NCBI GenBank assembly: GCA_009809945.1
Contig: WTPW01001159.1
Location: 1-64,000 of the forward strand
Source: Gigaspora margarita
Taxonomy: Eukaryota > Glomeromycota > Glomeromycetes > Diversisporales > Gigasporaceae
DNA: 64,000 bases
Reading direction: 5' to 3'
This document shows, in pieces, positions 1 to 9,604 of this stretch. How positions within the stretch are numbered: the stretch's first letter is position 1; every line of letters starts with the position of its first letter. Under the pieces are notes generated by a model. It did no database searches, was not told where the DNA came from, and worked only from the letters and a program-made list of their open reading frames with translations. Position numbers and translations under genes: made by a program.

Positions 1-170
1 CGAACCGAAACCTCACCTGAACACCAAAAACTACCCAACTTCCATATACATTGATTGCATTAATGTATTATATATCTCTTTCAATTATACATCAAATGCA
101 CTAATGTATGCTATGTATCTCTTCATGTATGTTATACATCTCATTAAAGAATTCACAAAATTTAATATCC
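1..170. repeat. Arm of an inverted repeat (partner near 1965-2080)
   Basis: The stretch with ATACATTGATTGCATTAATG recurs in reverse complement at about 1965-2060, where CATTAATGCAATCAATGTAT is followed by GTTTCGG-rich sequence. The two arms therefore bracket about 1.9 kb, and the outer edge of the left arm is cut off by the window start. The arms may be subterminal parts of one DNA transposon. No coding sequence is visible between them. Confidence 0.5.
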
Positions 171-694
171 AGCGCTATTTGGGCTGGTATGCATCCAACA
201 ATTTATTGTATGTGTGCAGTCCTTTTTGTTGTTATGATTCACAAGTATAAAATAAAAGGTATAATTCCGAAATTTATATTCTGACAATCAAGGTTGCTTT
301 TGCAAGCATCAGTTTTTTTACTTATCACGAAAAACTGGGTACAATATCAAGTAATAATAAGTAATTAGTACGTCCATATCTACTAATGATAGAATTGATA
401 AGTTACCGCAGAATTAAATAAATTGTTGGTATCAAAAGGCATAAAATACTTATCGTTCATCATTGGCAATTTTTTCTATCGCACTAGAATTTTGAAATCA
501 GTTGTAATAGCGGCAAGATATTAAAAAATAAAGTTTACCAGCTTTAAAAAAAACCCCGAACAAACCGAGGCAGTGGAAAAAATTGCCAAAAACAAAGATA
601 TATAATATTATAATTTATTCAAAAATAATTTCACATTTGAGCTCATTAAAAATAAGGCAACTTTATAATAAATTTAATAAATTCGTAAGCTTCA

Positions 695-850
695 ATATTA
701 TATTTTTAAGTTTCGGATTATAGGTTTGGGTTTCGGATTATAGTTTCGGGGTTTCGGGTTTCGGAGTTTCGATTTTTTTAAAAAAATCCGAAACTAGTTT
801 CGGATTAGAACCGTTCCGAAACTAGTTTCGGGTAGGTTTCGTTTCGACGC
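695..850. repeat. GTTTCGG-rich subterminal repeat cluster 1
   Basis: The heptamer GTTTCGG and close variants recur many times in one orientation, then invert (CCGAAAC) around a short A-rich centre near 780. The cluster ends in GTTTCGACGCCA, also seen near 2170 as CTTCGACGCCAA. Dense short repeats near element ends are typical of transposase binding sites in hAT-like elements, but that role is inferred. Confidence 0.5.
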
Positions 851-1353
851 CATGTTTGGTGGAAATTATGCAAACGGTCCAATAGGCCCCAAATTAAAAG
901 CAATTCTCAAATCATTAGGTATTTTCTTTTTCATTTAAATTAGTTAACCATTTAATTTACAATTAATTTCTCAAGCATAAATTTGTCTAATTGAATTAAT
1001 TTATAGGTATACGATTCATGATTCATCTTCAAATGCCAAACTAGTATTTCTACAACTATTTCAAAAACTGAAATAATTATTTGGTGCATACTAGTCATTT
1101 CATTAACGAACATTATTATATTATTTTCGTGGAAATAGACAGTTTTCTTTATAAAAAACCAATGTTTTTATAAAATAAGATTATTCTCAATTTTAAGATC
1201 TCCAGATCTCATTTAATAGGATGTTTAATATGATTAATTTAATTGACCTAATATTCAATTTAAACACATATATATTTTTACAACATAATTAATACATTAA
1301 TACTTTTTTCTGATAAAAAGAATTTAAATTTCGATATATTTTTAAAGGAAAAA

Positions 1354-1605
1354 ACTATTTATACACTATGTGTATGTACACGGGTATTAATTAATTGATT
1401 TGCAAATCCGCGTAATATATAAATTAGACAAAAATTAAACCCGATTTAAGGTTAGAGTCAGGGTGAGCTTTGGGATTAGAAGGGGTTATAGTTTATAATA
1501 AAATTTTGCAAGGAATATTTTTTGTTAGAGCTCGAAGAGTGGTTTCATAAGCAAAATTTTAAGTTATCATATGTACCCGTGTTTATACACTAGTGTACAA
1601 ATAGT
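1354..1605. mobile_element. MITE with about 30 bp imperfect terminal inverted repeats
   Basis: The left end ACTATTTATACACTA, followed by GTACACGGGTA, is mirrored at the right end by TACCCGTG and TATACACTAGTGTACAAATAGT. The 250 bp interior is non-coding and contains GGTTAGAGTCAGGGTGAG, a degenerate TTAGGG-like stretch. No clear target-site duplication was found, so the superfamily is open. Confidence 0.55.
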
Positions 1606-2059
1606 AATTGCCATTTTTAAAATAACGAGTATTATTTTTTAAATTCAAATAAAATTATATTTACGCAACTCACAGAATATGATTAATCTTAAAGTCAAAC
1701 AAGTCTTAAATATGAGTGGAGAAAACAGAGATAATTGTAAGTTCAGCTAGTGTATAAAATTTTTTTTAAAAAAAAAATCTGGGTTGCCGGGTCAAAAAAT
1801 TTATTTTATGTTATGAAAATCAAGAAGTTAACTTTGTGTCGCCTAAAATATCAATCTTCCTTGATTTTGAGACAAGTTTTTAATGATTTGATCAAGAAAT
1901 TTCTTGAAAAATCTTTTATAATTTTATTGTACTGTAATAGAATATATCATTTACGATACGAAAGCAGAGTTCTTGATAACATAATGAGATACATAGCATA
2001 CATCAGTGCATTTGATGTATAATTGAAAGATATCTAATACATTAATGCAATCAATGTAT

Positions 2060-2345
2060 ATGGGTTTCGGTTCAAATGAGGTTTCGGGTTTCAGATGAGT
2101 TTTCGAGTTTCGGATAAGGTTTCGGAAGTTATAATCCGAAGCCCGAAACTTTCGGATTTGGCACAAAAGGGCTTCGACGCCAACTTTGGAGAGAATAAAC
2201 AAATAAGTTATTGATGTTTTGGCAGTTTCAGGGTTTCGGTTGAGGTTTCGGGTTTCGGTCGATGTTTCGGGTTTCAGGTGAGGTTTCGAGTTTTGGATAA
2301 GGTTTCGGAAGCTATAATCCAAAACCCGAAACTTTCGAAATCTCC
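2060..2345. repeat. GTTTCGG-rich subterminal repeat cluster 2
   Basis: About a dozen copies of GTTTCGG, GTTTCGAG and similar words lie in direct orientation and end with CCCGAAACTTTCG in inverse orientation. It is the counterpart of the cluster at 695-850. A minus-strand reading frame of about 120 codons across it is repetitive (ETSTETRNLNRNPET) and is a by-product of the repeat. Confidence 0.5.
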
Positions 2346-2353
2346 AAAAAAGG

Positions 2354-2636
2354 GGGACCGTTAGAGCCAGGTGCCTTTATATATTTTTTATTATTTAATT
2401 AAAATTAGGGTAAGGGTTAGTTAGAGATTAGGGTTAGGCATGTCTTATAGGTAAAATTGCCTTCTTGACATTTTTATTAATGCTCCGAGACAGGTTTAGA
2501 TAATCGTTTCTTGTATTTTTGGTGTTTTTCACTTTTTTTCTTTGTTTTTGTCTCGTCGGGCTGATCCGTGACGATCAAAATTTTACAATTTGATTGGTTG
2601 TCAGTCACGTGATGGCACCTGGCTTTAACGGATCCC
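2354..2636. mobile_element. 283 bp MITE, GGGACCGTTAGAGCCAGGTG family, 8 bp duplication
   Basis: The terminal inverted repeats are GGGACCGTTAGAGCCAGGTG on the left and the complement of GGGATCCGTTAAAGCCAGG on the right. Flanks AAAAAAGG (2346-2353) and CAAAAAGG (2637-2644) form an 8 bp target-site duplication with one mismatch, compatible with hAT. The interior holds ATTAGGGTAAGGGTTAG, a telomere-like run. A truncated relative lies at 51423-51480. Confidence 0.7.
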
Positions 2637-2705
2637 CAAAAAGGTTTCAGTGCCATCTCCGGTATCGATGATACTCGAATATGGCTACAGGATCGGAAGT
2701 ACCAT

Positions 2706-2807
2706 GTTTACTAATTGTTAGGTTACAAAAGTTGTGATAAATCACCATATGTATGAATTCTCTCTAAATGCCACTGACTAGTTATCTCAAAGCCATGTAT
2801 TCAGTAC
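2706..2807 (-). pseudogene. 3' part of a gene relic split by a hAT-like element
   Basis: This minus-strand piece continues the relic at 6319-6864. If the element at 2808-6310 and one copy of its 8 bp duplication are removed, the frame runs from YDAELYR directly into IHGFEITSQWHLERIHTYGD and on to LSQLL before a TAA. I recall related YDSELYRI...GQWHL segments from large multigene families of arbuscular mycorrhizal fungi; that memory is not verified and no function is assigned. Downstream the sequence decays and no further open frame is visible. Confidence 0.55.
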
Positions 2808-3184
2808 CAGTGTTGGAAATCTTATGTTCTCATGTTCTCATGAGAACATCACTTTTAATTTGAGAACATTTACAAAATTTAAGATGTTCTCTATTAAATT
2901 TTTTTTGAGAACATTAAGTTTGAAAAATATGTTCTCTATGTAAATATATAAAGTAATAAAAAATTATTTTTATAAATATAGAAATTTAAAATAATTAAAT
3001 TTATAAATATTTAATTATTAGTTAGTTGAAATAGAGAAAGTTTAGTTGCTCTTGTATCACATAAAATTTTGGATAATATAATTTATTAGTGTGTCAATTA
3101 CAATTTTAAAAGTTTTTTTTTTAGTTTATCAAATCAAGCTTTTTTCTTTATAATTTGCACTTTTATTTTTTATAATATTAGGGC

Positions 3185-3335
3185 TCTTACAGACCAGACT
3201 CAATCCAACTTTAGTCAAGTCTGAGTCTGGTCTGATTTTCAGACTGGACTTAGACTTTTTATATTTAAATTTTTTTATTAAGTTTTGAGTTTGGTCTGGG
3301 TCTGTTCTAAAGTCTGTAGACTGGTCTGAGTTCAA
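3185..3335. repeat. AGTCTGGTC repeat cluster (left)
   Basis: Repeated words such as CAGACCAGACTC, GAGTCTGGTCTG and TCTGGTCTGGG occur in both orientations. The same vocabulary returns at 4190-4260 and 4525-4620, so the clusters bracket the three palindromes inside the hAT-like element. They may be the ends of an element of about 1.4 kb nested within it. Confidence 0.5.
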
Positions 3336-3360
3336 ATATATTTTATATGTATTTTTTAGT

Positions 3361-3530
3361 GCTAAACAAGTTTACTTAGTGCATAAAGTTAGAAGTAATT
3401 ATAAAAATTTCGTGAATCATAAGATTTTATAGAATTTTATTAATAAAAATTCTATAAAATCTTATAATTCACAAATTTTTATTAATTGATTCTAACTTCA
3501 TGCACTAAGTAATCTTGTCTAGCATCTAAA
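3361..3530. repeat. Palindrome copy 1 of 3 (GCTAAACAAGTTTACTTAGTGC ends)
   Basis: The sequence from GCTAAACAAGTTTACTTAG reads into ATTTTATAGAATTTTATTAA and returns as its own complement, ending GCACTAAGTAATCTTG. The DNA can fold into one hairpin with arms of about 80 bp. Two diverged copies follow at about 3697-3865 and 4012-4185. Confidence 0.7.
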
Positions 3531-3696
3531 AATATATTAAATTAGGAAAACTTTTTTTATTTTACTTGAAATTTAGATAACATATGTATAATTTTGAATT
3601 TTTATTAAAAAAGTCAAATTTAAGCATATTTTCTCAAAATTTAAGCAAAATAAAAATAACTCTGCTAATTTAATGTATCTTTAGGTATTGAACATG

Positions 3697-3865
3697 TTTA
3701 TTTAGTGCATTAGCTTAGAATTAATTAGTATATTTTTGTAAATTATGTGAATCTTAAGATTTTATAGAATTTTATTAATAAAATTCTATAAAATAACATA
3801 ATTCACAAAATTTTATTAATTAATTCTAATTTAATGTACCAAGTAAATATGTTCAAAACCTAAAA
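3697..3865. repeat. Palindrome copy 2 of 3
   Basis: It begins GAACATGTTTATTTAGTGCA, has the same TTTTATAGAATTTTATTAAT centre, and ends in a mirrored GTACCAAGTAAATATGTTC. It is diverged from copies 1 and 3 at scattered positions, so the amplification is not recent. Confidence 0.7.
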
Positions 3866-4011
3866 CTATATTAAATTGGCAGAGTTGTTTTTTTTTACTT
3901 AAAATTTGGAGAAAAGATGCTTAAATTTAACTTTTTTTATCAAAAATCTAAAATAAACATCTATTCTCCAAATTTCAAGTAAAATAATTCTGCTGATTTG
4001 ATGCATTGTTG

Positions 4012-4185
4012 GTATTGAACAAGTTTATTTAGTGCGTGAAGTTAGAATTAATTAAAATAATTTGTGAATTATAATATTTTATAGTATTTTATTAATAAAA
4101 TTTTATAAAATATTATAATTTACAAAATTTAACTAAGTAATTCTAATTTTATGCACTAAGTAAACTTGTTTAGCACCAAAAATAT
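4012..4185. repeat. Palindrome copy 3 of 3
   Basis: It begins GAACAAGTTTATTTAGTGCG and ends GCACTAAGTAAACTTG, with the same A/T-rich centre. The terminal word ACTAAGTAAACTTGTTTAGC also closes a different hairpin at about 38258-38405, suggesting a dispersed family. Confidence 0.7.
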
Positions 4186-4189
4186 ATTT

Positions 4190-4630
4190 GGTTTCAGACC
4201 GCAGACTTTGAACCAGACCCAGATAAAAACTCATAATTAAGTTTGAGTCTGGTCCAGAGTTGTTAAATAGTAAATTACAATTGGTAAATTACAGTAATTA
4301 ACTAGGTAATTAACCAAAAGTATAGTAAAATTTACCTCTATATTCTTAAGATTGGGTCTGTCTATATAATTTAATTGGCTAAAAATATTTTTTTGCCCAC
4401 TAAATCACATGATTTTATTATACAAACCTTTTTAAGAATAACTGAGAGTAAATTTACCTGAAATTTAACAAACAACTTTGTTAATTTACCAAAAAATTTA
4501 AAATTATAGTAAATTAACAACTCTAGTCTGGTTTGAAGTTTGAAATTAATAAAATTTAAAGTCTATATCTGGTCTGATCCAGGACCAGACTTAGACTGAA
4601 CCAGATCTGAACTTGATCTAAAATCACTAA
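4190..4630. repeat. AGTCTGGTC repeat cluster (right), interrupted
   Basis: Copies of GAACCAGACC, GAGTCTGGTCC, TCTGGTTTGAAG and GGTCTGATCCAGGACCAGAC lie in two groups (about 4195-4262 and 4525-4620). Between them is AT-rich DNA with repeated TAAATTTACC words. This is the counterpart of the cluster at 3185-3335. Confidence 0.45.
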
Positions 4631-4889
4631 TGAATATTTATATAAAATTATATTTATTTTTATATTTATTTTTATATTTATTTTTAGATTTTAGTTAAAT
4701 AAATTAAATTTTTTATTATTTATTGTTAATAATTTTTTAAATATATTAATTAAAAATAAAAATTAAAAGATATGGGCCAGCGTGAAAAGATTGATACCTC
4801 AAAATTTTAATTAAAAAGTACTACTAATAAAAGTTTTTAAATTATTAATAATATAATTAAAAATTTTTTAAAAATAAATAACTATGGTA

Positions 4890-5476
4890 AGACCTTAGGG
4901 TTGATATCTTGGCAGTTAAGCTCCAAGGTCACCAATCGAAAGTTGCCTGTTCGAATCTGCCTAAGAGCAAAATTGGATTTTGTGTTAGGACCCGATTTGG
5001 AATAACTGAAGTCACAGACTCAGCCAAAAGGTTGAGTAAGGAACTGTGTAACAGATTTCTGGTGGTGGCATTTCTGGGCTGTGTCGCTTACTATATGATG
5101 CTACTGCTGTTAACGGAGAAGGTTGGATGGGAGGCAAGCTTGGTGCAACTACTATTGTGCATGTGGCTAAGTGTGATGGGTCTCGACAGAAAGAGGCGAA
5201 ACTGAAACACTGCAGGAGATAGGAACCCAGGACGTCAATTGACGGATGCACCCCAGACGGACTTGTCGTATCGATTGCTAACAGTGTGTATTCCAACGAC
5301 ATTCATCCCTCAACATATATGTACTGAAGATTTGGGTTTGGGTGGTAGTGGTGGTGGTTTAAGGTTACGCTCTGACCACAAGTGGAGGTTCATGCATCTG
5401 CGCCCCATTATATAAACACTTAGGTCTAAAATTGCAGGTGGATTAGGTTGTTGCGAGTTAGTAGTGAAGGAAAAAA
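4890..5476 (+). mobile_element. SINE with a tRNA-like head and 14 bp target-site duplication
   Basis: The body is flanked by perfect direct repeats AAATAACTATGGTA at 4876-4889 and 5477-5490 and ends in an A-rich tail (GAAGGAAAAA). Near the 5' end are an A-box-like TGGCAGTTAAG (4910-4920) and an exact B-box consensus GTTCGAATC (4949-4957), spaced as in a pol III promoter from a tRNA. The body of about 590 bp is long for a SINE, and the 3' part has no recognised LINE tail. Reading frames of about 100 codons on both strands are incidental. The GC content is visibly higher than in the surrounding DNA, consistent with a later arrival. Confidence 0.75.
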
Positions 5477-6061
5477 AAATAACTATGGTATAAACTATTA
5501 TTTTTTTATTAATTATATTATTTTATATCTCTTTTATATAAAAATAGACGAGAGCTAACTTTTTAGATAAAAAAAATTACAAAAAAAATTTTTCTTAAAA
5601 AAATAGATTTTAATTAATATCTTAATGAATTTGAAAGTTTAAAGCTTGCTACTATGCAAGTAGCTAGCTATAGATTCAATAAAACTATATTTAAAATTTC
5701 ATAAAAAATATCATTAGATAAAAAGTTATTAAACATTAAATTGATGTATTTGTATTAAAAATCATTAATTTACTATATGTATTATATAATTTAATAGTAA
5801 AACTAAGCTTAAAAATATATAAAAAAAATTTTTATTACTATATTACAATCAAATTTATTATTTCTAAATATACTAAAATTTACTTAGAAAGTTATTGCTA
5901 ATAAATTTTTTTATTTATATAAAACAATTAAATAAATTATATTAAAACCTTTCCTATCTTCCAAAATAATTTTTTAAATTAAAAAAAATTAAATTTTATT
6001 ACTAAAAAAAATTACCATTAACTTTTATTTGAGGTATCAATCTTTTTGCACTGGCCTATAA

Positions 6062-6212
6062 CTAAAAGAAGTTAAAAGTATAAGTATAAAAGAAATGAAA
6101 AGAGTAAGTGAGTATAAAAAAGAATGAATGAAAATAAGAAAGGAAGAGAAAGAAAAAGAGAGAAAGAAAGAGAAAAAGAAAAAGAAAAAAGAAAAAGAGA
6201 AAGAGAAAAATT
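6062..6212. repeat. Purine tract (GAAA/GAGA)
   Basis: About 150 bases are almost pure A and G on the plus strand (AAGAGAAAGAAAGAG units). The minus-strand frame through it is mostly Phe and Ser and is not a gene. Confidence 0.7.
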
Positions 6213-6318
6213 TTTTTATATTTGAGAACATAAAAAAATATTTGAGAACATTAAATTAAATAAATATGTTCTCATGAGAATATAAATTTTAAAACAGATT
6301 TTTAACACTGTTCGGTAC

Positions 6319-6864
6319 AGTTCTGCATCGTATATACTTTCTCTAGGAACTTTCACTTTTGGCTCAGAATCTACATTTAAACGATTTGAGCTTTTGTAAG
6401 AGTGTATTGATCCTAGAGCAATAGTATTTTGATCAAGCATATGAATAGCAGACTTTAATGTCTCTAAGACATTTACCAATCTGTCAGTTCGAGAAGGTAC
6501 ATCTATGTTGAGACAAAAACAACTCATTTAATGATCTATATGTTGTCTTTTATTCGAAGAATCTATTAATTCAACAGATTTTTGTTTCTCTAATGTAGAT
6601 GACGATGATTGTGGTAGTGTTGAAGATGTTCTATTACTTTGCTCCATATTGTTCCATAAATTTTGAAAACTTTTATATTGGCATATTTATTGTTTCTAAG
6701 CCTTTTTGCCACGTTACAAACTTCTTGTGGAGTTTGTGGATTATTAATAATATCATACAAAGTGTAAAAATAGTAATGGAAACAGGAGTGGGAACAGAAG
6801 ACATAATTTCTATAATATGGTTAAAGTTAAGTAAAATGAATAGTAAGAAAGTAAATAGACACAT
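6319..6864 (-). pseudogene. 5' part of a gene relic split by a hAT-like element
   Basis: On the minus strand an ATG near 6864 begins MSSVPTPVSITI; the next segment, DIINNPQTPQEVCNVAKRLR, is in another frame. A further shift leads to EQSNRTSS...QHIDH, a TAA stop, then MSCFCLNIDVPSRTDRLV and onward to VPRESIYDAELYR at the 8 bp duplication of the hAT-like element. The segments form one coherent protein once at least two shifts and one stop are allowed for, so this is a pseudogene. The 3' end lies at 2706-2807. The function is unknown; a nuclease-like fold is only a guess from remembered relatives. Confidence 0.6.
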
Positions 6865-7423
6865 AAGTAAAATGAAGAGTAAAAAAGTAAACAGTTTTAT
6901 ACAAACAAGTAAAATATTTGTAATGTGTGAGTGAGTTTTTATCAGAATTAAGTATTCTTATTTTGTCATGTTTGCTTGAAGATAATTATTACTTTAAGTG
7001 TTTAGGTTAGGCTATTCAGATTTCAGAATAATAACTATTTAACTTCATTTTGTTCATGTTATTTTAGGTGAAAATTTATTTAAGTTTTGAAATAAGCTAA
7101 TTAAGTTCATAAATATTTCTTATTTAATTTTCTGAGTATGATACATATAAAAATGTGTTAATTTAAGTGTTTAAAATAAGTTATTTATTGTTTAATTTTT
7201 TTTTGTTTGTATTAATCTAGATAAATGTAATTTGTATATAGAATTTTTTAATCTCTGTGTTATTTAAATTTATTAACATTACGCCATATTTTTTAATACT
7301 CTAAAATTTGAAAACATGTTTGTAGAAATTTTTCTTAATTTAGATTAATATAAAAGAATTTACCATACCACACTGCCTTTAATATTTTTTTAATATTCCC
7401 TATTTAATACGCCTGGCAAAAAC
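6865..7423. other. AT-rich DNA, nothing recognised
   Basis: Mostly T-rich sequence without repeats or open frames that I can support. It separates the relic start from the hAT-like element at 7432. Confidence 0.5.
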
Positions 7424-7431
7424 TCCTCATG

Positions 7432-8475
7432 TAGGGTTGCTAATGGAGCAACCCGGGTTATACTCCGGAGTGGGTTGATATTTTAAGAATTATATAGTAA
7501 TAACCTGGGGTAAAGTTGTTTCTTATAACCCAGGGTTACTCTAAATTTAGAGTGAACTGGAGTGAGCCCAGGTTACTCTATATGAGCATCTGCGTTGCTC
7601 CATCTGGAGTGACCTGGAGCAAAATTTTTTTTATAACCTGAGTAGCTCTGAATTTTCATTGATCATTTGAAATAGTTAGTCACATTAGAATTTAACTTCA
7701 CTCACATAATAATTTATTTGATGAAATTATAAAAGCTTCGTATTTCATATTTGCATCTTCTGCCATGTCATTGTCATAAGCAGGTTATTTCAGTTTCTTA
7801 CATCTTTTTTCTTTGGTAAGTGCATTAGAGTTTTTTAAACATATTGCAAATCTATTTATTATTAGAAATGTCGAACAGCTTAGTAATATCATTCGAAAAG
7901 CTAGGATAAGCGATTTTATATGAGTGCCATCAAGAGTAAATCTGTCATCAGGTTTTCAAATATTTGACCAGATATAATTTAAGGAATTGTATCCAGTACG
8001 AAATAGAACTGAAAGCCTGATGACAAGCTTCCCTTGGCATTACTCATATAAAATTGTAATGGTGATCTGATCAGATTGTAAAAAAAAAAAAAAGCAGTAG
8101 GATTTTGGGAATATGTTATAAAGTGTAGCAAAGGCATGAATGTATCCGTTAAGTTATCCTCTTTTCATAGAAAGTTAAACTACCNATGCTTTTAAAAGAA
8201 GTATTGTAAAACGTATAACAAAAAATGATTTATTAATTGTGTAACTATATCGAAATAATTTGAATGTTGCTCATGCTGGAGCAAAATTATTCTTATAACC
8301 CAGAGCATTAACCTGAAGCACAAACTTGGAGCACAACCTGGAGTACAACCTGGAGTACAACCTTGAGTACAACCCGGAGCGTTAATTTGAAATATAACCC
8401 AGGTTGGGTTGGAGTAAGGCTTGCTCCATCTAATTTTAACCCAACCCACTTTACTTCACTTCGTTAACAACTCTA
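7432..8475. mobile_element. 1.04 kb hAT-like element with ACCTGGAGTACA repeats
   Basis: The left end is TAGGGTTGCTAATGGAG; the right end is the complement of TAGAGTTGTTAACGAAG. Perfect 8 bp duplications TCCTCATG lie at 7424-7431 and 8476-8483. Subterminal GGAGTRACCYGGG-like words fill both ends, and a 12 bp minisatellite (ACAACCTGGAGT) occupies about 8316-8385. A hairpin MITE-like insert lies at about 7911-8055. The TAGAGTTG-type end resembles that of the element at 51489 (TATAGTTG). Confidence 0.8.
7911..8060. mobile_element. Hairpin insert inside the 7432 element
   Basis: CGATTTTATATGAGTGCCAT with TCATCAGG downstream is mirrored by CCTGATGA and GGCATTACTCATATAAAAT, giving imperfect arms of about 45 bp around a short spacer. 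It looks like a small foldback MITE. The flanks did not show a clear duplication. Confidence 0.5.
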
Positions 8476-8848
8476 TCCTCATGATATAAGTAATAGTTAT
8501 TCTCTGTTTAATATAATCTCATATTAGAGATTTATGTATTATAACAGCTATTACAGCTATTTTCATAATTTCTAAGATACCTGCTTATTACTCGAAATCT
8601 TTTTGGTTATTCAGTAAATCACCTAATTCTCCAGAAATTACATCACTGCCTCCAGACTAAAGATCCAAAGACAGCGATGTAGTATCTAGAAGTTAGGTAA
8701 TTTACCAAACTACCAAAAAGATTTGGGTAATAAGCAGATGTCCCAGAAATTATGTAACATAATTCCTAAAACACCTGATAAAAATTAACTGAATGATTTA
8801 CTAGCCGATTTTGTTAAGCTTGTAATTTCAGCATGCATGTATAGTACN
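8084..8848. repeat. Direct repeat unit 1 (about 765 bp), ends at an N
   Basis: The segment from poly-A and GCAGTAGGATTTTGGGAATA to GCATGCATGTATAGTAC is repeated immediately downstream at 8849-9604. It contains the right half of the hAT-like element plus its flank. An N at 8848 sits exactly at the unit junction and another N lies at 8185. Confidence 0.75.
8575..8750. repeat. Foldback with GCTTATTAC...GTAATAAGC arms, copy 1
   Basis: ACCTGCTTATTACTCGAAAT with TCTTTTTGG is mirrored by CCAAAAAGATTTGGGTAATAAGCAG, and internal ATTACATCACTG pairs with CAGCGATGTAGT. Arms are about 80 bp with some mismatches. The second copy, at 9330-9505, belongs to the second direct-repeat unit. Confidence 0.6.
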
Positions 8849-9604
8849 AAAAAAAAAAAAAGCAGTAGGATTTTGGGAATATGTTATAAAGTGTAGCAAA
8901 GGCATGAATGTATCCGTTAAGTTATCCTCTTTTCATAGAAAGTTAAACTACCTATGCTTTTAAAAGAAGTATTGTAAAACGTATAACAAAAGATGATTTA
9001 TTAATTGTATAACTATATCGGAATAATTTGAATGTCACTCCTGTTGGAGCAAAATTATTCTTATAACACAGAGCATTAACCTGAAGCACCAACTTGGAGC
9101 ACAACCTAGAGTACAATCTGAAGTACAACCCGGAGCGTTAATTTGAAATATAACCCAGGTTGGGTTGGAGTAAGGCTTGCTTCATCTAATTTTAACCCAA
9201 CCTACTTCACTCCACTTCGTTAACAACTTTATCCTCATGATATAAGTAATAGTTATTCTTTGTTTTAATATGATCTCATATCAGAGATTTATGTATTATA
9301 ACAGCTATTATAGCTATTTTCATAATTTCTGAGATACCTGCTCATTACTCGAAATCTTTTTGGTTATTCGGTAAATCACCTAACTCTCCAGAAATTACAT
9401 CACTGCCCCCAGACTAAAGATCCAAAGACAGCGATGTAGTATCTAGAAGTTAGATAATTTACCAAACTACCAAAAAGATTTGGGTAATAAGCAGATATCC
9501 CAGAAATTATGTAACATAATTCCTGAAACACTTGATAAAAATTAACTGAATGATTTTTCAGCCGATTTGGTTACGCTTGTAATTTCAGCATGCATGAACA
9601 GTAC
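8849..9604. repeat. Direct repeat unit 2
   Basis: This unit matches 8084-8848 with scattered differences, for example the ACAACCTGGAGT array is shorter here and several bases differ around 9035-9050. The divergence argues against a pure assembly copy error, but joining of two haplotypes is possible. Confidence 0.7.

Larger units (their letters stand above)
2808..6310. mobile_element. 3.5 kb hAT-like element, non-coding, with nested insertions
   Basis: The ends are CAGTGTTGGAAATCT on the left and the complement of CAGTGTTAAAAATCTG on the right, with the CAGTG start common in hAT elements. Flanks TTCAGTAC (2800-2807) and TTCGGTAC (6311-6318) are an 8 bp duplication with one mismatch. Both ends carry subterminal TGAGAACAT/ATGTTCTCA words (2820-2935 and 6225-6285). 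Inside are AGTCTGGTC repeat clusters, three palindromes and a SINE. No transposase frame is left, so it is a non-autonomous or decayed copy. It is inserted in a gene relic. Confidence 0.8.

Noticed and set aside
1951..2322. 123-codon minus-strand frame with ETSTETRN repeats
   Set aside because: It reads the GTTTCGG subterminal repeats.
4909..5205. 98-codon frame, and a 96-codon frame on the other strand
   Set aside because: Both lie wholly inside the SINE body bounded by the 14 bp duplication; no protein features.
6037..6231. 64-codon Phe/Ser-rich frame
   Set aside because: It reads a purine tract.
8192..8449. 85-codon minus-strand frame with GCTPGCTPGC repeats
   Set aside because: It reads the 12 bp minisatellite of the hAT-like element.
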